Shown here piece by piece: positions 28,057 through 36,996 of a DNA stretch of 51,507 nt. The position numbers were made by a program, and so were the translations under genes. The DNA is from Aquabacterium sp. GTDB taxonomy: Bacteria > Pseudomonadota > Gammaproteobacteria > Burkholderiales > Burkholderiaceae_C. Within the stretch, counting starts at the first letter, position 1; each line of letters starts with the position of its first letter. The stretch covers positions 1 through 51,507 of the forward strand of contig NZ_JAUSAR010000011.1 in assembly GCF_030652515.1 (NCBI RefSeq), given 5' to 3'. Under the pieces are notes generated by a model. The model saw nothing but the letters and a program-made list of their open reading frames with translations. It ran no database searches and had not been told where the DNA came from.

Positions 28057-28986
28057 TTGAAAAAAATCCTGATGAGCGTGTGCATGGCTGTGCTCAGCCT
28101 GACTTTCGTGGCGCAGCACGTCGAGGCCAAGCGCCTGGGCGGCGGCAGTTCGTCTGGCATGAAACGCCAGATGCCTGCGCAAAACTCACCGGCGCAGCAA
28201 CAAGCGGCCAAGCCCACGGCCGCACCGGGTGCTCAAGCCGTGCCTCCTACCGTGGCGCCCAAGCGCAACTGGATGGGCCCGATCGCTGGCCTGGCCGCCG
28301 GTTTGGGCATCGCCGCCCTGATGAGCCACCTGGGCATGGGCGCCGCTTTGGGCAACATGATCACGATGGCGCTGTTGGCCGTGGCTGCCTTCTTTGTCAT
28401 CCGCTGGTTGATGCGGCGTTTTGGCAACCAGTCGCCCGTGCCCGCCACCAGCGGCGGTCCTCGCCTGTCGCCCAATGACTTTGCCCGCGTGCCCACACCA
28501 CCCACGCAGCCCATGAGCCGCGACATGTCCGTCGCGCCCCAAGGCGTGAGCAGCGATGGCATGCTCAGCGGCCCCAGCTTTGCGTCGGTGGCCGCAGGCT
28601 CGGCCTCCAGCCTGCCCCCAGGTTTCGACGCCCCCGCGTTTGAACGCATCGCCAAGCTGATCTTCATCCGCATGCAGGCCGCCAACGATGCGTCCAACCT
28701 GGACGATCTGCGCCAGTTCTCCACGCCCGAGATGTTCGCCGTCTTCAAGCTGGAACTGCAAGATCGTGGCAACGCGCCTCAGGTGACCGACGTGGTCCAG
28801 CTGAACGCTGAAGTTCTGGATTTCGCCGACGAGGCTGATCGCCAGATCGTCAGCGTGCGCTTCCATGGCCTGATCCGCGAAGAGAAAGACGCACCGACCA
28901 CCACCTTTGACGAAATCTGGCACTTGGCCAAGCCCAAGGCGGGCAGTGGCGAGTGGGCCATCGCGGGGATCGCGCAAACCGCCTGA
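28057..28986 (+). CDS. Tim44-like domain protein
   Basis: A 309-residue protein starting at TTG with GGAG eight bases upstream. The reading is MKKILMSVCMAVLSLTFVAQ, a signal peptide or anchor. A Pro/Gln/Ala-rich linker, two membrane helices (PIAGLAAGLGIAALMSHLGM and MITMALLAVAAFFVIRWLM) and a second linker follow. The C-terminal Tim44-like domain spans about 190-309 (FERIAKLIFIRMQAANDASN, TPEMFAVFKLELQDRG, HLAKPKAGSGEWAIAGIAQT). Bacterial members are inner-membrane proteins of unclear role. It lies 17 bases after the outer-membrane-like gene and 3 before arfB. Confidence 0.87.
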   Translation: MKKILMSVCMAVLSLTFVAQHVEAKRLGGGSSSGMKRQMPAQNSPAQQQAAKPTAAPGAQAVPPTVAPKRNWMGPIAGLAAGLGIAALMSHLGMGAALGNMITMALLAVAAFFVIRWLMRRFGNQSPVPATSGGPRLSPNDFARVPTPPTQPMSRDMSVAPQGVSSDGMLSGPSFASVAAGSASSLPPGFDAPAFERIAKLIFIRMQAANDASNLDDLRQFSTPEMFAVFKLELQDRGNAPQVTDVVQLNAEVLDFADEADRQIVSVRFHGLIREEKDAPTTTFDEIWHLAKPKAGSGEWAIAGIAQTA

Positions 28987-28989
28987 TCC

Positions 28990-29394
28990 ATGCACGTGCC
29001 CATCCCGGACGAAGAGATCGAGCTTCGGGCCATCCGCGCGCAAGGCGCGGGTGGCCAAAATGTCAACAAGGTGTCCAGTGCGATCCACCTGCGGTTTGAC
29101 ATCCGGGCGTCGTCAGCCCTGAACGACGAGCACAAAGAGCGGCTGCTGGCCTTGAGCGATCGGCGCATCAGCGCCGATGGCGTGCTGGTCATCAAGGCCC
29201 AGGAATACCGCAGCCAGGAGCAAAACCGCGCCGAAGCCTTGCGGCGCCTGGCCGAGCTGGTGGACAGCGTGGCCCGTCCTCCCCGTTTTCGCAAAGCCAC
29301 CAAGCCGACCTACGGCGCCAAGCAGCGCCGTTTGGAAGGCAAGAGCCAGCGTTCGCAGATCAAGTCATCGCGCGGGCGGGTGAGCAGCGACTAA
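28990..29394 (+). CDS. arfB: Alternative ribosome-rescue factor B (ArfB/YaeJ)
   Basis: A 134-residue peptidyl-tRNA hydrolase that frees ribosomes stalled at mRNA ends. The release-factor GGQ motif is in [18 protein letters not shown] at residues 21-23, and the basic C-terminal tail ([20 protein letters not shown], then SQIKSSRGR) is the part that enters the empty mRNA channel. The length fits ArfB and is too short for RF1/RF2. The gene follows the Tim44-like gene by 3 bases. Its TAA overlaps the TAG of the convergent DUF1415 gene. Confidence 0.94.
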   Translation: MHVPIPDEEIELRAIRAQGAGGQNVNKVSSAIHLRFDIRASSALNDEHKERLLALSDRRISADGVLVIKAQEYRSQEQNRAEALRRLAELVDSVARPPRFRKATKPTYGAKQRRLEGKSQRSQIKSSRGRVSSD

Positions 29395-29936
29395 ACCCAG
29401 AGCTTCTTCCAACCTTCGTGGCCCAGCGCGCGCAAGGTTTCGATGTTGTGCTCGTAGATGTTGGCCGCGTCCGGAAACGCTTCCACCGCCTTGTCGATGC
29501 TGCTTTCGCGCAGCAGGTGCAAAGTGGGGTAGGGCGAGCGGTTGCTGAAGTTGTCGATGTCGTCCGCATCGCTGCCCGCGAACTGGTAGTCCGGGTGAAA
29601 GCTGGCCACCTGCAACTCGCCTTCCAGGTCGAGTTCGCCCACGGCGGCATCCGCCACCTCCAGAAAATCGTTGTAGTCCAGAAAATCCGCCAGCACGCCG
29701 GGGTGGATCAGCAAGGTGGTCTCCACTTCTTCCGGGTCGGCACTTTGCAGGAACTGCAACTCACGCAGCAGGTCGGCCAGCAAGGCTTCTTCGCTGGTGG
29801 CTTCGCTGACCACGTAGCGAATTTGCTGCTTGATCTGCACGGCCTTGGCAAACGGGCACAGGTTCAGGCCGATCACGGCCTTGTCCAGCCAAAGGCGCGT
29901 GGCCGCGATCACCTCGTCGGGTGTGAATTTGTTCAT
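29391..29936 (-). CDS. DUF1415 family protein
   Basis: A 181-residue soluble protein. The N-terminal [21 protein letters not shown] and the central [33 protein letters not shown] are the conserved marks of DUF1415, a widespread proteobacterial family with no known reaction. The conserved Cys-Pro-Phe and His/Asp residues suggest an enzyme or metal site. The start ATG overlaps the stop of an upstream small lipoprotein gene by 4 bases, so the two are translated together. An in-frame extension further upstream is not supported. Confidence 0.9.
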   Translation of the reverse strand: MNKFTPDEVIAATRLWLDKAVIGLNLCPFAKAVQIKQQIRYVVSEATSEEALLADLLRELQFLQSADPEEVETTLLIHPGVLADFLDYNDFLEVADAAVGELDLEGELQVASFHPDYQFAGSDADDIDNFSNRSPYPTLHLLRESSIDKAVEAFPDAANIYEHNIETLRALGHEGWKKLWV

Positions 29937-30148
29937 GGTTGCTCGTCGGAAGAAGTGGCCACATCGACTGTTTTCTCGATCACCTTGCCCGTCACCGACA
30001 CGGTGGTGACCACCACGGTGCTGGCCACGGACACCGCGGCACCCGCCACGCTGGCGGCCGCGCCCACCACGGCACACCCTGGCAGGCAGGCCAGGCCCAA
30101 CAGCGGGAGTAGGCGACGGCACCAGGTGCGCACAAGGGCGTGGTTCAT
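29933..30148 (-). CDS. Small predicted lipoprotein
   Basis: A 71-residue protein with a signal (MNHALVRTWCRRLLPLLGLA) ending in a CLPGC lipobox. The mature part is almost entirely Ala/Val/Ser/Thr (VVGAAASVAGAAVSVASTVV) and ends in an acidic tail. This composition is common among small envelope lipoproteins encoded next to DUF1415 genes. No domain is recognised. The upstream gap to 30327 (about 180 bases) probably holds divergent promoters for this pair and the PAS-GGDEF-EAL gene; I cannot assign boxes. Confidence 0.72.
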   Translation of the reverse strand: MNHALVRTWCRRLLPLLGLACLPGCAVVGAAASVAGAAVSVASTVVVTTVSVTGKVIEKTVDVATSSDEQP

Positions 30149-30327
30149 GAGGATTCCAGGGTGAAGGCTGCGCATTTTCCCAGGTTTGGGGCGAGTGCAT
30201 TCAAGTTTGATGAACGCAGGCCGAAACCTCATGAACGCTGTCGAACAAACACACAAGCATCCGATCAGGGTCTGCCATCCATGAGCTTCACTCTCACCAG
30301 CCGCGATACCGCTGAGCAAGCCACCGA

Positions 30328-33186
30328 ATGTCGGTGGCAGATGCGTTCTTGCGGGGTGCCGCGATGACCGTGGAGACCACCCTGGCCCGAACACTCTCGG
30401 AGCATCAGGCGCTGTTCAAACAGCTGGTGGACAGCTCGCCGGACGCGATCATGCGCCACGATGCCACCCTGCGCTGCATCTACGCCAACGCCACCCTGGT
30501 CTTCGTTTCCGGGCAGCCGATGGACACCATCGTGGGCGCCTTGCCGCAGGAACTTCCCTTCGTGTTCGACGCCAAAGCTTATGCCGAGCGCTTGCACAAC
30601 GTGCTGCGCTTGGGCACCGCGTCCGGTTTCGAGATGGAGTGGGGCCTGCCCGATGGCACCGTGCGCTGGTGCCAGGTCAGGCTGGTGCCTGAGCGCGACG
30701 CGGTGGGCCGCGTGGTGGGGGTGATGTCGGTTTGCCATGACATCACCGCGCACAAAGAACTGCAAGCCAAGCTGGAGAAAGCCGAAGGGCTGGCCAAGAT
30801 TGGCTTCTGGGAGTTGGACCTGGCCAGCAACAAGGCCCGCATGTCCGACCATGCCTGCCGCCTGATGGGCCGTTTGCCAGGCTGGTCGCCCACGACCGAA
30901 GAGTTGTTGGCCATCCACTCCGAGGAGGAAGGCAAGCGCATCAGGCATCTGTACGAGACAGCCATCCAGAGGCGCGACAGCACGGTTCAGTACGACTACA
31001 CCGTGGTGGTCGATGGCGAGGTGCGCCACCTGCACCTGGATGCCGAGATCGCCTACACCGTCAAGGGCAAGCCCAAAACCTTCTTCGCGGTCTCGCAGGA
31101 TTTCACCGAGCGGGCCTTGGCCGACGAGAGGTTGCGGGCCCGCGAGCAGGAGTACCGCGTCCTGGTCGAGAACACCCCGGACAACATTGCGCGCTACGAC
31201 CGCGACTGCCGCCGCGTGTATGTGAACGAGGCCCTGGTCAAGTGGTTGGGCCAACCTCGGGAAGCCCTGATCGGGGTTCGTCCCGGCGACCACATTGATG
31301 CGCCCCAGGCGCGCGAATACGAGCGCACCTTGGCTTTGGCCCTCAGCACGGGCGAGCTGCAAGAGTTCACCTACCGCTTGAAAGACAAGGACCGGCGTGA
31401 TCGCACTGTTCACCTTCGCATCGTGCCTGAGCGCGACAAGTCTGGCGAGGTGATCAGCGTGCTGTCGATTGGCCGGGATATCTCGGCCCTGGAGGCCACT
31501 GAACGCCGCCTTGAGGATGCCCAACGCATTGCGCGCATCTGCCATTGGGAGTGGGATTACGTCACCCGGCGATCATCGATCAGCCGCGTGGGCCTGGATG
31601 TGCTGGGCTTGTCGAGCAATGGCGACCTCACGATGGAGGATTTCCAGGCCATCATGTTGCCCGACGAGCGTGCCTCGACCTTCCTGTTGTACCAGGACGC
31701 GTTCGCCAAACGCCAGAGCGAGTTGAGCTACGAACACAGCCTGATCCTGCCCGATGGCAGCCAACGTGAAACCCACAGCTGGGTGCGCCTGGAGTACGGC
31801 CAGGATGGCCGCGCCGTGCGGGCCTTGGGCGTCACCCAGGATGTGACCGACTTGAAAGCCCTGCAACGGCAGACCCATCAGCTGGAGTTCTACGACCCGC
31901 TGACCAGCTTGCCCAATCGCGCCCTGCTGCATGACCGACTGAAGCTGGCCATGGCCGATGCCAACCGCCAGGGCGGCAGCGTGGGCGTGGTGCTGCTGGA
32001 CATTGATCACTTCCAGAAGATCAACGATTCGCTGGGCACCGGTGCCGGTGACGTGTTGCTCAAATCGGTGGCTTCACGCTTGTCCCAGGCCCTGCGCGAG
32101 TACGACACCGTGGCCCGCCTGGGCGGCGACGAGTTCGCCATCATCGTGCCGCAGATCCGTCAGCCCTCCGACCTGGACGTGGTGGCCAGCCGCATCAAAC
32201 ACGTCTTCGAGGCTTCGGTGGCCTTGAACGACACCGAGATCTTCGTGACCGCCAGCGCGGGCATCGCGATGTTCCCCGCCGATGGCACCGAGGTGAACGA
32301 GCTGATGGCCCATGCCGATGCGGCCATGTACCACGCCAAGAATTGCGGCCGCGACAACTTCCAGTTCTACGCCCGCGAGTTGACGGCCACGGCGCTGGAG
32401 CGGCTGAAGATCGAAGGCGATCTGCGCAAGGCCATTGAACGCAATGAGCTGGAGCTGTTCTACCAGCCCAAGGTCGAGCTTTCGTCTGGCCGCGTGGTGG
32501 GCGCTGAAGCGCTGATGCGCTGGCGCCATCCCGAGCGTGGCTTGGTCCCGCCCGATCGCTTCATCGGCATTGCCGAAGACACGGGCCTGATCATTGACAT
32601 GGGCGAATGGGCCCTGCGCACGGCGTGCACCGTGGCCCGCCAATGGCACGACCAGCATGGCAAGCCCCTGAAGATCGCGGTCAACCTGTCGCCCCGCCAG
32701 TTTTACTCGGGCGACCTGGTGGCCACAGTGTCTCGCGCCCTGGAGGACACCGGCTGCCTGGCCGAGTGGATCGAGCTGGAGATCACCGAAAGCCTGCTCC
32801 TCAATGACCGCGTGGACATCCGATCCATGCTCGAAGCCTTGCATGGCATGGGGTTCACCATCGCCATCGATGACTTTGGCACGGGCTACTCGGCCCTGTC
32901 TTACCTGACCCGCTTCCCGGTGGATACCTTGAAAATCGACCGCTCTTTCATCCGCGAGCTGACCACCGACCGCGACAGCGCCGTGCTGGCCAAGGCCATC
33001 GTGACCCTGGCCCGCAGCCTGCGCATGGAAGTGGTGGCCGAGGGGGTGGAGACCGCCCTGCAGCGCGACCACCTGGGTGCGTGGGGCTGCCACCTGGCCC
33101 AGGGCTTCCACTACAGCAAGCCGGTGCCTTTGGCCGATTTCGTGGCGCTGCTGGCGCAGTGGACGCACAACGGAAGCGGGGGCTGA
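30328..33186 (+). CDS. PAS-GGDEF-EAL bifunctional c-di-GMP protein
   Basis: A 952-residue cytoplasmic signalling protein without membrane helices. Three to four PAS/PAC units occupy about 1-510 (repeated VMSVCHDITAHKE, FAVSQDFTERAL, VLSIGRDISALE, ALGVTQDVTDLK ends). The GGDEF domain has intact GGDEF near residue 599 with the REYD inhibitory site before it. The EAL domain has GAEALMRW near 725, NLSPRQF, ELEITESLL, IDDFGTGYSALSYL and KIDRSFI, all consistent with an active phosphodiesterase. Either activity may dominate under PAS control. An alternative ATG is 12 codons in (30364); neither has a strong ribosome site. Confidence 0.92.
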   Translation: MSVADAFLRGAAMTVETTLARTLSEHQALFKQLVDSSPDAIMRHDATLRCIYANATLVFVSGQPMDTIVGALPQELPFVFDAKAYAERLHNVLRLGTASGFEMEWGLPDGTVRWCQVRLVPERDAVGRVVGVMSVCHDITAHKELQAKLEKAEGLAKIGFWELDLASNKARMSDHACRLMGRLPGWSPTTEELLAIHSEEEGKRIRHLYETAIQRRDSTVQYDYTVVVDGEVRHLHLDAEIAYTVKGKPKTFFAVSQDFTERALADERLRAREQEYRVLVENTPDNIARYDRDCRRVYVNEALVKWLGQPREALIGVRPGDHIDAPQAREYERTLALALSTGELQEFTYRLKDKDRRDRTVHLRIVPERDKSGEVISVLSIGRDISALEATERRLEDAQRIARICHWEWDYVTRRSSISRVGLDVLGLSSNGDLTMEDFQAIMLPDERASTFLLYQDAFAKRQSELSYEHSLILPDGSQRETHSWVRLEYGQDGRAVRALGVTQDVTDLKALQRQTHQLEFYDPLTSLPNRALLHDRLKLAMADANRQGGSVGVVLLDIDHFQKINDSLGTGAGDVLLKSVASRLSQALREYDTVARLGGDEFAIIVPQIRQPSDLDVVASRIKHVFEASVALNDTEIFVTASAGIAMFPADGTEVNELMAHADAAMYHAKNCGRDNFQFYARELTATALERLKIEGDLRKAIERNELELFYQPKVELSSGRVVGAEALMRWRHPERGLVPPDRFIGIAEDTGLIIDMGEWALRTACTVARQWHDQHGKPLKIAVNLSPRQFYSGDLVATVSRALEDTGCLAEWIELEITESLLLNDRVDIRSMLEALHGMGFTIAIDDFGTGYSALSYLTRFPVDTLKIDRSFIRELTTDRDSAVLAKAIVTLARSLRMEVVAEGVETALQRDHLGAWGCHLAQGFHYSKPVPLADFVALLAQWTHNGSGG

Positions 33187-33189
33187 AAC

Positions 33190-34275
33190 ATGGGCAACCA
33201 GGCGTTCGCCTCGCCCATCCCATCCGATCAGAACACCAGCGCAGAACTCTTTCGCAAGATGATGTTGGGTGTGTCCGTCATGTGCGGTTTCACGCACCTG
33301 GCTTTCCTGGTGCTGTTCCATGTCAATGGCATCAAGGACATGGCGATGATCAACGTGGGCAGCATCCTGTGCTACGTGCTCACCTTTGGCCTGGCCATGC
33401 GCCACCAGGTGACCTGGGCGTGGATGCTCATCACCACCGAGGTGGTCGGGCATGCCGTGCTGGCTGTCTTCTACGTGGGCTGGGACAGCGGGTTCCACAT
33501 CTACATCATGTGCGTGCCGCCCGTGATGGTGGTCAGCACCCTGCCTTTATGGCGTGGCAAGGTCCCAGTGGTGCTCGGCCTGATGGCCCTGTACCTCTGG
33601 CTGGATTTTGCTCGCCGCGAGGCCGCGCCATGGTTCGAGCTGGACCGCTCGCTGCTCAATGGCTTGCACTACTTCACCGTGTTCTCCGCCTTGACCATCC
33701 TGGTCCTCCTGGCCGGGATGTACTACCGCTTCGTGCTGCAAAGCGAGCAACAACTGCGCGAGATGGCCACCACCGATCCGCTGACGCGCCTGCGCAATCG
33801 CCGCAGCGTGCTGGACACCTCCGTGGCTGAGGCCGCCAAGCAGCGCCGCGATGGCCGGCCCTTGTCCTTCATCCTGTGTGATGTGGACCACTTCAAGACC
33901 GTGAATGACACCCACGGCCACGAGGCCGGTGACGATGTACTCAAGGAGGTGGCCAAGATCTTGCGTTCCGGCGTGCGCGACGTGGACCACGCCGCCCGTT
34001 GGGGTGGCGAAGAGTTCCTGCTCCTTTTGCCGGAAACCGCCTCACCTGGTGCGGAGATGGTGGCCAACCGCCTGCGCGAGGCCATCGCCCAGCTTCAGGT
34101 GCCTTGCAAGGATGGTCTTTTGAACGTGACCATGACCTTCGGCATCAGCAACCTGCACCTCAACGAGCCCATCGAGCAGGCCATTGCCCGCGCCGACAAG
34201 GCTTTGTACCAAGGCAAGCGCGGTGGCCGCAACCGGGTTGAATTGGCCCCAGAAGATGTCCTCCTGCGGGCCTGA
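33190..34275 (+). CDS. Membrane-bound diguanylate cyclase (GGDEF)
   Basis: A 361-residue protein starting three bases after the PAS-GGDEF-EAL gene, so probably one transcript. About six membrane helices (MMLGVSVMCGFTHLAFLVLF to LTILVLLAGMYYRFVL) are unrelated in sequence to those of the 11740/25395 pair. A GGDEF domain follows, with GGEEF near 272 and an RDVD inhibitory site. The catalytic DVDHFKTVNDTHGHEAGDD segment is intact. A cyclase and a possible phosphodiesterase in one operon would set c-di-GMP locally. Confidence 0.9.
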   Translation: MGNQAFASPIPSDQNTSAELFRKMMLGVSVMCGFTHLAFLVLFHVNGIKDMAMINVGSILCYVLTFGLAMRHQVTWAWMLITTEVVGHAVLAVFYVGWDSGFHIYIMCVPPVMVVSTLPLWRGKVPVVLGLMALYLWLDFARREAAPWFELDRSLLNGLHYFTVFSALTILVLLAGMYYRFVLQSEQQLREMATTDPLTRLRNRRSVLDTSVAEAAKQRRDGRPLSFILCDVDHFKTVNDTHGHEAGDDVLKEVAKILRSGVRDVDHAARWGGEEFLLLLPETASPGAEMVANRLREAIAQLQVPCKDGLLNVTMTFGISNLHLNEPIEQAIARADKALYQGKRGGRNRVELAPEDVLLRA

Positions 34276-34281
34276 CCCGGT

Positions 34282-36495
34282 TCAGCTCGGCAAGGCCACG
34301 GTCGACAGCACGAAGGCGCGCACGTCGCTGGCGTCGTAGCCCAACTCGGAGCCCCAGCCGTCCGTGGCCATCGAGTCCACATACAGGTTCTCGCTGAACC
34401 CGGCCACCACGCAGTTAACGCCGCTACATCCTGGGGCCGGGTTCAACGTCATGAGGTTCTGCACCGTCTCGACGGCGGTACCGCCTTCCGTGTCCTCATT
34501 GACCAGCGTGCCGGGGTCGTCCACCGATGAATTGCGGCTCACCACCGCTTGCGTGCCTCGCACGACACTGAAGCTGTACTGTGCAAAGCCGTGTGGGTGG
34601 TAGGCCGTGTAGGGCATGGACACGTTGTCAGCCGGTTGCGAGATCAGCACCCCACAGCACGGGTCGGCCAGCGTGGCACCGATGGATGGCGCACCGATGG
34701 ATGCGAAGCAGCGGTTGTTGTCCACGTGCAGGGTGATGACCATGCTGTTGCCCGAGACCAGGCCCAAGGGGGCAGCGTCGGTGGTGTAGATGGTGCCGCT
34801 CAAGTCGGGCACATCGGGCACCACGTACTTGATGCCCAGGGCCGCGATGTTGATGGGCTGCCCTTGCGCATCGAACAGGTCCACCTTGAGCTGGTAGCGG
34901 CTGCTTTCATCCGAGGTGCCCGCCACGATCGTGCCGTCGTCGTGAAAGGCCAGGCCGGGGGCCAAGGCGGAGGTCGGGAACTTGGCGCTGGTGAGGTGTT
35001 CCACGATTTCGCCGCCGCTGGGCGGGGTGTCCCACACGCCTTCAGGCGCCACCGATTCATAGGGGATCTTGGTCAGGTCGGGCACGAAGTGTCCGGTGCC
35101 ATCGGCCACGGGGGCAGGCCCCAAGGTGTAGGGCGTCCACGCCGGGACGTCGCCGGTGGGTGTGCTGACGTCGTGCCGGTAGTAGTGCTGGATGCCGTCC
35201 TTGAGGGGCACGAAGCTGCCGCTGCTGCCGCGCCGCCACGAGACCTGGTAGTAGCGCACGCCCAGGGCCTCCAGTTCGTTGGAGAACAGCAAGCGCGGGC
35301 GCAGCAAACTGCCCCAAGGCTGGCCTGCTTCAGTCAAGCCCAGCTTGGCCGCCACTTCAGCAGGTGGCTTGGTGTCGTGCAGCTCTTTGCTGGTGCCGTA
35401 AATCTTGCTCAAGGGCGTGCCACCAATGGCCAGGAAGGCGACCCAACGGCCATGGCCCTCGGGGCCGACCACGGGTGGGCAGGGCGAACAGGTGTGCGCC
35501 AATGGGCTGTTGGTGTACAGCGTGACCTCGGTGCCGCACTGGTAGTCCCACCAGGTGTGGCAGGCGATGGGCGTGGGCGCATAGATCGACACGTCAAAGA
35601 AGCCGAACAGCTTTTGCGTGGCCTTGAAGTACAGGTCGGGCGTGTCGTGGTTCAGGCAACCCTGGAAGAACAAGGTGCTGAAGTGGCCACACTCGTCGGT
35701 GTGCGCGGTGCCCACGCGCTGCTTGGTCACGAAGCGGGGGTAGAAGTAGCACAGCAAGGGTCGGATGAGGATGGGGTTCTTGATCAGGGCTTGCTGGAAC
35801 TGAAGGCGGCTGCCCACCTGCGCCAGGTAGCGCAGCTCGGTGGCATCGCTCAGTTGCGTCAGCAGGCGCGCGCCCTCGGCATCCAGCCGGTGCTCGGACT
35901 GGGCCACGCGCAGCATCGGTGCCACGGGGCCGATCTCAGGCACGGGCTCGGGGAAAGGCCGTGGCTTGACGATCAGCTCGCGCAAGCGCTCGATGACCAG
36001 CTCGGGCAGCTTGGGAATGATGATGAACAGCGGGTCCACCTCGTAGATTTCGACGGTGGCGTTGCACACCGGAAAGTTCTCCCAGGTGCCCCCGATCTGC
36101 ACGCGCTTGATCAGATTGCCTTTGACGAAACAGGCGCTGCGCCACCAGCAATGCCAGATGTCGGGGAAGACCTTGAAGCGCGCTTGCAGCACCGGCATGC
36201 GCGGGTTGTAGCGCAGGTGCTGCTCCAGTGCGCCACGGCGAATCAACTCGTCAAAGCTGGGCACTTTCTCGCTGGTGGCCGGGCCCACCAGCACGCGCAA
36301 GCCAGTGGCGGTGCCAGCGGCCGTGAACTTCAGTCGTGCCTCGCCTTTCTCGGTCAACGGTGTGCTGGCCAGCAACCTGGCCTCCGAGCTGAAGACATAG
36401 GCCACCGCGCTGGTCTTGCCGTGCGAAGAAGTGTCGTCGGGCAGTTCGGCCTGCACGACAATGTCGATGGGATGGGTGTTGTCCGTGGTGTTCAT
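34282..36495 (-). CDS. Unrecognised 737-residue Cys-rich beta protein
   Basis: I do not recognise this protein. It has no signal peptide or membrane helix. The N-terminal ~80 residues look like a beta-sandwich (IDIVVQAELPDD, ARLKFTAAGTATGLRVLVGP). A second sandwich-like piece (VCNATVEIYEVDPLFIIIPK) resembles carboxypeptidase-regulatory-like folds. The middle and C-terminal parts are rich in Trp, Pro and about 15 Cys, many paired (CHTWWDYQC, CSPCPP, DPCCGV, CSGVNC). The C-terminal part has further strands (SMVITLHVDNNRCFASIG). The compact Cys pairs suggest metal sites or an oxidised final location despite the missing signal. It is transcribed alone and converges on the GGDEF gene with 6 bases between. 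Confidence 0.7.
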   Translation of the reverse strand: MNTTDNTHPIDIVVQAELPDDTSSHGKTSAVAYVFSSEARLLASTPLTEKGEARLKFTAAGTATGLRVLVGPATSEKVPSFDELIRRGALEQHLRYNPRMPVLQARFKVFPDIWHCWWRSACFVKGNLIKRVQIGGTWENFPVCNATVEIYEVDPLFIIIPKLPELVIERLRELIVKPRPFPEPVPEIGPVAPMLRVAQSEHRLDAEGARLLTQLSDATELRYLAQVGSRLQFQQALIKNPILIRPLLCYFYPRFVTKQRVGTAHTDECGHFSTLFFQGCLNHDTPDLYFKATQKLFGFFDVSIYAPTPIACHTWWDYQCGTEVTLYTNSPLAHTCSPCPPVVGPEGHGRWVAFLAIGGTPLSKIYGTSKELHDTKPPAEVAAKLGLTEAGQPWGSLLRPRLLFSNELEALGVRYYQVSWRRGSSGSFVPLKDGIQHYYRHDVSTPTGDVPAWTPYTLGPAPVADGTGHFVPDLTKIPYESVAPEGVWDTPPSGGEIVEHLTSAKFPTSALAPGLAFHDDGTIVAGTSDESSRYQLKVDLFDAQGQPINIAALGIKYVVPDVPDLSGTIYTTDAAPLGLVSGNSMVITLHVDNNRCFASIGAPSIGATLADPCCGVLISQPADNVSMPYTAYHPHGFAQYSFSVVRGTQAVVSRNSSVDDPGTLVNEDTEGGTAVETVQNLMTLNPAPGCSGVNCVVAGFSENLYVDSMATDGWGSELGYDASDVRAFVLSTVALPS

Positions 36496-36642
36496 GGTCT
36501 GCGCTCCTGAGTTGATGCGCCTTGGGTCAAGGCTTGTCGGGACTCTAGGTCTGCAGGCTGTTCAGCGCTTCCCCATACCTTAGGGATGAGGCTGGTTCAC
36601 ATTAGGGGGCCTCATCACCCACGTCATTCGAGGAGCTGAGTC
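36496..36642. promoter_or_regulatory. Divergent gap with a hairpin before the DUF1653 gene
   Basis: This gap separates the 737-residue protein gene from DUF1653. GATGAGGC (36585-36592) pairs perfectly with GCCTCATC (36609-36616) over a 16-base loop. GAGGAG before the DUF1653 ATG is a strong ribosome site. No clear promoter boxes are visible. Confidence 0.35.
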
Positions 36643-36906
36643 ATGAGTGAAGAACGTCCTGTGCTGCCATTGCCCGCGATCAAACTGGGCGTGTACCGCC
36701 ACTACAAAGGCGAGCGCTACCAGGTCTATGGCGTGGCCCGCCACAGCGAAACACTGGAGGCCCTGGTGGTCTACCGGCCCCTGTATGGCGAAGGCGCTTT
36801 GTGGGTGCGCCCCTATGCCATGTTCACGGGCCGCATCACCATCGATGGTCTTGATCAAGCCCGTTTTGAATGGGTCGATGCTGGCCACGACGGCGCCCTG
36901 CATTGA
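36643..36906 (+). CDS. DUF1653 domain protein
   Basis: An 87-residue protein matching DUF1653 along nearly its whole length: GVYRHYKGERYQVYGVARHS, ETLEALVVYRPLYG, LWVRPYAMF and ARFEWV. The family is a small SH3-like beta fold of unknown function, widespread in bacteria. It has a strong GAGGAG ribosome site. The next gene on the strand begins 90 bases later, so co-transcription is possible. Confidence 0.9.
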   Translation: MSEERPVLPLPAIKLGVYRHYKGERYQVYGVARHSETLEALVVYRPLYGEGALWVRPYAMFTGRITIDGLDQARFEWVDAGHDGALH

Positions 36907-36996
36907 TCAAAAAGCGGGGCTTTGCACTGGTCAATTCGGTGTTTAAGTTTTTGGGGCAACGCCAGATACTGGGGTCAGCTGAAAAGGATGCCGACC

